The notes under the pieces were generated by a model, which was not told the origin of the DNA, ran no database searches, and was given only the letters and a program-made list of their open reading frames with translations. The position numbers and the translations under genes are program-made. A DNA stretch of 64,000 bases from Sipunculus nudus (taxonomy: Eukaryota > Annelida > Sipuncula > Golfingiida > Sipunculidae): the NCBI GenBank assembly GCA_026874595.1, contig CM049318.1, forward strand, positions 61,848,250 through 61,912,249, read 5' to 3'. Each line of letters begins with the position of its first letter. Positions within the stretch are counted from its first letter, which is position 1. Shown here one piece after another: positions 59,960 to 64,000 of the stretch.

Positions 59960-60185
59960 CGTTTTTGCGCCAGGGTAGCTCGATCTTCTAACCTATTTAC
60001 TCTATTAATAAAGCTTTGGCTTCCGTTTTACGAGTGCGTTCTTGATAGCGCCTGACTCGTCGCCTTAAGGCTACTATCTCTTTCACTTCTGGGTCGAAGT
60101 TTCACAGGTTTCTATTTTTAACTTCTCTCTCTGGAGCAACCGCATTGACGGCCTGAGTGATACAACGTGTTATGTCTGTTGCGAT
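59960..60185 (-). pseudogene. Inverted 5' segment of a Jockey-like LINE
   Basis: Minus-strand reading 'ATDITRCITQAVNAVAPERE', one stop, then 'NFDPEVKEIVALRRRVRRYQ' and 'ERTRKTEAKALLIE'. This is the basic linker that precedes RT in Jockey-like LINEs. It is directly followed, on the opposite strand, by the RT of such an element (60,186-61,700). That arrangement is the mark of twin priming during LINE insertion. Confidence 0.6.
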
Positions 60186-61700
60186 GCAGTCTAACTATAA
60201 AGGTGTGATTACGTCAACAATTATTGATGAAAATAAAACATTATTTAACCCTCTAAAAATCCAACCACGGAAGACTGAAGACAACGCAGTACTAAGACCA
60301 GTGGGAGTTCTTAAACGGGCTCTTGCCAAATCCAAAGGCAAATCAGCTCCTGGTTAGGAGAAAATCTTACAGGATACTATAGAGAATGCCAGACCCCTGT
60401 CTAGGGAGAATCGCAAACCTATACACGCTATGCATTTCATGGGGATATTTCCCGATGGAATGGAAACGGGCATAATATTAACCATCATCCCTAAACCTAG
60501 CAAGGCAATGGACAAACCGACAAATTTTAGGCCTATCAGCTTGCTAACCCGCTTAAGCAAGCTATTTGAAAAAAAAAATCCTTAAAACCGAATTACTACG
60601 TTCTTAGAAACTAGACCGGCCGAGCTGGTTGGCCATTTTTAATAATGAAGACCAATCAGGCTTTCGCTCCGGGAGGTCAACGTATGATCACGTATTCCCT
60701 CTCATACAGGCCATCATGAATGGTATGAAACGAAGACGACACACCTTAGCCACATTTCTCGACGTAGAAAAGGCCTTTGAAGCAGTATGGTCTGACGGTC
60801 TCCCCATTAAAGTTATGAGATCCCATCTGCGACATATACTGGTGAAATTTATCTCCTCATTCCTGACGGATAGATCCCTTATGGTTTATAAAAAAAAAGT
60901 ACAATATCTGAGCTGGGACTCCCCAGGGCTCAGTGCTGATCTCTTTACTCTTTATCATGTATTTTAGCGACCTTCCGAAAACGGGACTAATGGTCAGCGT
61001 TTCATAATACGCAGACGACATAGCTATTTGGGCAACTGGTTCCAACGTTTGCTATTCACGCAACGCAGTCCAAGCCCAGCTCGACCACATAAGCAACTGC
61101 TGTACCACCTGGAGAATCAAACTAAACCCAACCAAAACACAAACGGTATTGTTTAGTAAAGCGTACAAACCAAAATATTTCAAAACCTTAAAACTGTCAG
61201 GTGAGAATTTAAAAGAATCTGTCAGATTCATAGGTGTAATTTTTGACAAAAAATGCCTCTTTGCGCCCACACATAGAGCATATAAGTGGAGTAGAATCAA
61301 TGCTCTAAAGGTTGTGTGCTATAAGAAGGACGGACCTACACTGGAGACAGCTACATATCTATATAAACAATGGATCCGCCCGGATCCATAGCTTTTAGTT
61401 GCAGCTAAGACACTCTTGTTTTAACTAGAAATTCAACAAAATAAAGCCCGAAGAGCCTTAAGAGTAAGTAGGTTCACTAAAACATCAGAACTAAGAGCTC
61501 AAAGAAACACACCGACTGTTAAAGACTACATGATAGAACAATCCTTCAACACATGCAAGAGGATAAAATATATAAACTCAATACAGATCTTCAACACTTC
61601 ATTAACAAATGACCACAAGCATACAATAGCCAAAAATAAAATGAGTTTCTCCTCTGGACATAATCCTTCCACATCTTATGTAGACAGAGACTAACATCAC
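60186..61700 (+). pseudogene. Jockey-like LINE reverse transcriptase, broken
   Basis: Plus strand: 'VLKRALAKSKGKSAPG', 'IPKPSKAMDKPTNFRPISLL', 'QSGFRSGRSTYDHVFPLIQA', catalytic 'FLDVEKAFEAVW' (Asp codon 60,761-60,763), 'YADDIAIWATGS' (YADD 61,008-61,019, preceded by a TAA that probably was CAA), 'CTTWRIKLNPTKTQTVLFSK', and the C-terminal 'RRALRVSRFTKTSELRAQRN' with 'TVKDYMIEQSFN'. GTPQGS-type block is decayed ('SPGLSADLF'). Five or more breaks. The 3' end is near 61,700. Confidence 0.85.
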
Positions 61701-62562
61701 ATCCACTAAGCAAGCAGTCTTGTCAGGTCAGCTTGATCTTACCTTGCACTCAGTTTAATATTTATAGACCTTAGCTATTGATAGACTTTAGTGTTTCATC
61801 TCTGTCTCCTCTGAATGTATCCTAATCTTTGGGCCTAATAGTTATTAGATAAAAATTAAACATTCACCTAGATAGCATATTTATCATTGCTGAAAGAGCT
61901 CCTAGGGCGAGGGTCATGATTTCCTCAAATAAGGCGCTCGAGCTCCATCTTTTCCTTCTTAAAAGAGGGTATTTCGCCGATTATGTATCTGTTGTGAGCA
62001 TTTCCAGTTACAGGCCAAGAACATTATTTACACACGAAACGTTAGAGATCCTGAATATCGGTGTGTGGAGACATATTCAGTTAGCTAGTGCTTGATTAAT
62101 CCTGGAGAAAACACCTGTAAAAGACATTGATTCTAAGTTCATATAGAATAGGCTGTGCGCCTATCAGTCAATGCTGAAGGGCGAACGTGTACTCCAGCGA
62201 TTAATTTTTGATTGTTGGAGCCCAGTGTATACACACAAGAACGAACAAACTGAGCGTGCGGCTTGACATTCCGATGTCACGTGTGCGCGATGGTCATGTT
62301 ATCAAAAAATGTGTTATCAAAGAAGAATTCCCTGTGTAGTTAACATAACGGACTTAGTGATATTGTGTTTCTTGAGTGGACGCTTGTGATCATCAGTGTT
62401 TTCATGTGTTAACAATTCATCGCCTCTCCAGAGAAATCTAAGTGCATTTTAATATATTGATTTGTTTTGATTAATCATGTCATATTCATTTTTGGGTGTA
62501 TGTATGAGTTTCAGCCGGTTCCACCATTTAAAACAACCTGATCGTTCATACTTTTAGGGTCG
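61701..62562. other. No recognised gene
   Basis: May include LINE 3' UTR up to about 61,860. Nothing else supported before the LTR remnant. Confidence 0.4.
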
Positions 62563-63345
62563 TGACAATAAATATTGTCGAGCATAAATATTTGTTACGG
62601 GGACAAAAAAAAATAGATTCCGTAACACTAGGCAGCGTGAAATGTGTAGGGGAATGAATAACGAAATCATTGGTATTTTAAACAAATGATTATAATTTAT
62701 TCTTATAACAATCCTAACATTACAATACACTAAATCAATACAATTACACAGTATTTAAGACATAACAATTATAAAAATGTACATCACCAGAGTCCGGATC
62801 CTAGGCTTTGATTCCTGGATACCACAACTGTCACAGCCCAACAAGAGCCTTTTAGCACAAATAATCCATGTGAACAGTTCAAGTAAATTTTCCCGATGAA
62901 TAGTCCAATTAAATCTCGAAGACAATATGTTGTAATCCAAAAACGTAAGTCAAACTGAAGACAATCTGTATAAAATCTGTATAAAGTCCGTAGAATATTA
63001 GTAACTATGCAATTATCGGAGTATGTCCCAAGACTGACGAGAAAGTCGCACTCTTTAGTGCCTGCCGGTATTTTCCTTCCTGTCGGCTCCAAACACAACC
63101 CTTATATATATATATAGCTTTTTCCCCCTAAGTCCAGGAGCTTTCAGCCATGGAACACTCCAAATACACGTGCGCTCACAGCCCATGAACAGACTCGAAC
63201 CTTCCAGACTACAAAGAACACGATGTGTCTTTACACTCTACGAGTAAGCAAGGGTTCAACAAGTGCGGTTCCCATAGCAAGACCTAACACGAATCAGAAT
63301 GTTAAGTACATATGAAGCTATGTAAAATCGTGCGCATAATAAAAC
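62563..63345 (-). repeat. Diverged LTR related to the Gmr1-like family
   Basis: Shares 'aacactaggcagcgt.aaatg', 'tgtaggggaat.aata', 'cctaacattacaatacacta' and 'aatcaatacaatta' in the order of the 33,661 LTR, but with many differences and without the tRNA-like insert. The right end is lost at (TA)n (63,348). The 5' boundary is approximate, and no clear TG..CA ends or target duplication were seen. The minus ORFs inside are not supported. Confidence 0.7.

Positions 63346-63347
<2 letters not shown>

Positions 63348-63389
<42 letters not shown>
63348..63389. repeat. (TA)n microsatellite at the LTR remnant edge
   Basis: TA run that replaces the terminal part of the LTR, as at 28,143-28,201. Confidence 0.95.
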
Positions 63390-63391
<2 letters not shown>

Positions 63392-63675
63392 TAAAGACAC
63401 TCGGATCGACATGTCAGTCCATCCTATTGACATGTCAGTGGAAATAAATAGAGATTTATAAAACGCCACAGTTGTAATCATGTATGATCACATTTCTGAT
63501 GTCAGTGATGACACTAATTCGATCCACTTCGGGTTATCGCGAAGGTTTGTATATCTGATTGATGCTCGATTAAAATGACAACCGTAAGCAAAATGGCACA
63601 GTGGGTTGGGCAGGTATATCGTTCGTATAATAATGCCGTACGAGTTCGAATCTGCGTCATACTTTTTTCTTTTTT

Positions 63676-64000
63676 AAGTGATCACCGTGTCAGTCCGTCC
63701 TTCCGTCTTTCCCTCCTTCCGTAAGTGACACTTTCTTTCGCGCCCAATAACTCAACAACAACATTTTTCAGCTTTCCCAAATTCACAGCGATCATTAGTA
63801 CATATATTTGCTCAGACCTATTGAATTACATACCTGTCGGTATTCCAATATGGCTGTTACAGCCCATTACTGATTTTCTTTCGCGTGCGTTAACTCAACA
63901 ACAAAATACTTCAGCTTTCCCAAATTCAAAGGGATGATTGGTACCTATGAGGGCTCAAGATTATTGAATTAGAGACCTGTCAGAATTCCAATATCACCGC
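63676..64000 (-). repeat. Repeat D, copy 2 (inverted, cut by window end)
   Basis: Reverse complement of 15,170-15,345 and more: 'gtcagtccgtccttccgtct', then two units with 'cagctttcccaaattca' offset by 143 bp (63,770 and 63,913). The ORF at 63,725-63,937 is a translation of the repeat. Confidence 0.75.

Overview
This is a stretch of animal nuclear DNA that is dominated by repeats. It has no operons and no dense coding. It is AT-rich, with about eighteen long (TA)n arrays, several complex satellites and at least five decayed retroelements. The one convincing cellular gene is split by introns and only partly inside the window. The mix of elements (CR1/Jockey-like LINEs, a Gmr1-like Ty3/gypsy element, tRNA-derived SINE-like units, and dispersed repeats with GTCTGTCTG and AGGTCAAGGTCA tracts) looks like a marine invertebrate, most likely a mollusc. 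That assignment is inference from the style of the repeats; no species marker is present.

Layout, left to right. 1-5,892: repeat family A, a 214-bp tandem duplication, then repeat family B with ~330-bp modules. 7,120-10,480: a fold-back structure, two diverged inverted arms around a tandem array built on the palindrome TGTGGTCACA...TGTGACCACA. 10.7-16.8 kb: TA arrays in otherwise featureless DNA, plus repeat D. 16,860-20,250 (minus): a nearly full-length but dead LINE with endonuclease, reverse transcriptase (RT) and a C-terminal zinc-knuckle region. 20.3-24 kb: nothing recognised. 24-28.1 kb: a Cys-rich transposon-type ORF remnant, a LINE ORF1-like fragment, a near-perfect 31-bp hairpin, repeat E twice, and a CR1-like RT fragment. 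28,203-34,661 (minus): a decayed Ty3/gypsy element with integrase upstream of RT (Gmr1-like order), a tRNA-Pro primer binding site and a 1,001-bp 5' LTR.

35-41 kb: TA, CT and GT arrays and a pair of inverted copies of a 21-bp minisatellite element. 41,032-42,360: a second gypsy gag-protease remnant, split by a tRNA-derived SINE inside its zinc knuckle. 43,213-44,050: two exons of a rhodopsin-family GPCR (N-terminus, TM1, TM2). 45-47.2 kb: a 60-bp hairpin minisatellite followed by a second copy of repeat A. 47.5-49.0 kb: four copies of a 367-bp satellite. 49.9-55.8 kb: a second, longer repeat B array, interrupted by a solo LTR of the gypsy family with a 4-bp target duplication. 57-58.7 kb: a foldback and a degenerate ~330-bp repeat. 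59.0-61.7 kb: two LINE fragments, the second with an inverted 5' part. 62.5-63.4 kb: a third, diverged LTR. 63.7-64.0 kb: an inverted copy of repeat D.

The least expected signal is in repeats A and B. Their modules repeatedly carry, in fixed order, a nuclear-receptor-type direct repeat (AGGTCAAAGGTCA), a palindrome close or identical to the RFX X-box (GTTACCATGGTAAC), a small stem-loop whose arms vary in a pairing-preserving way, and a CTCF-like motif (TGGCCGCTAGGGGGCGCTG). Apart from the GPCR exons, nothing here can be read as an active gene.
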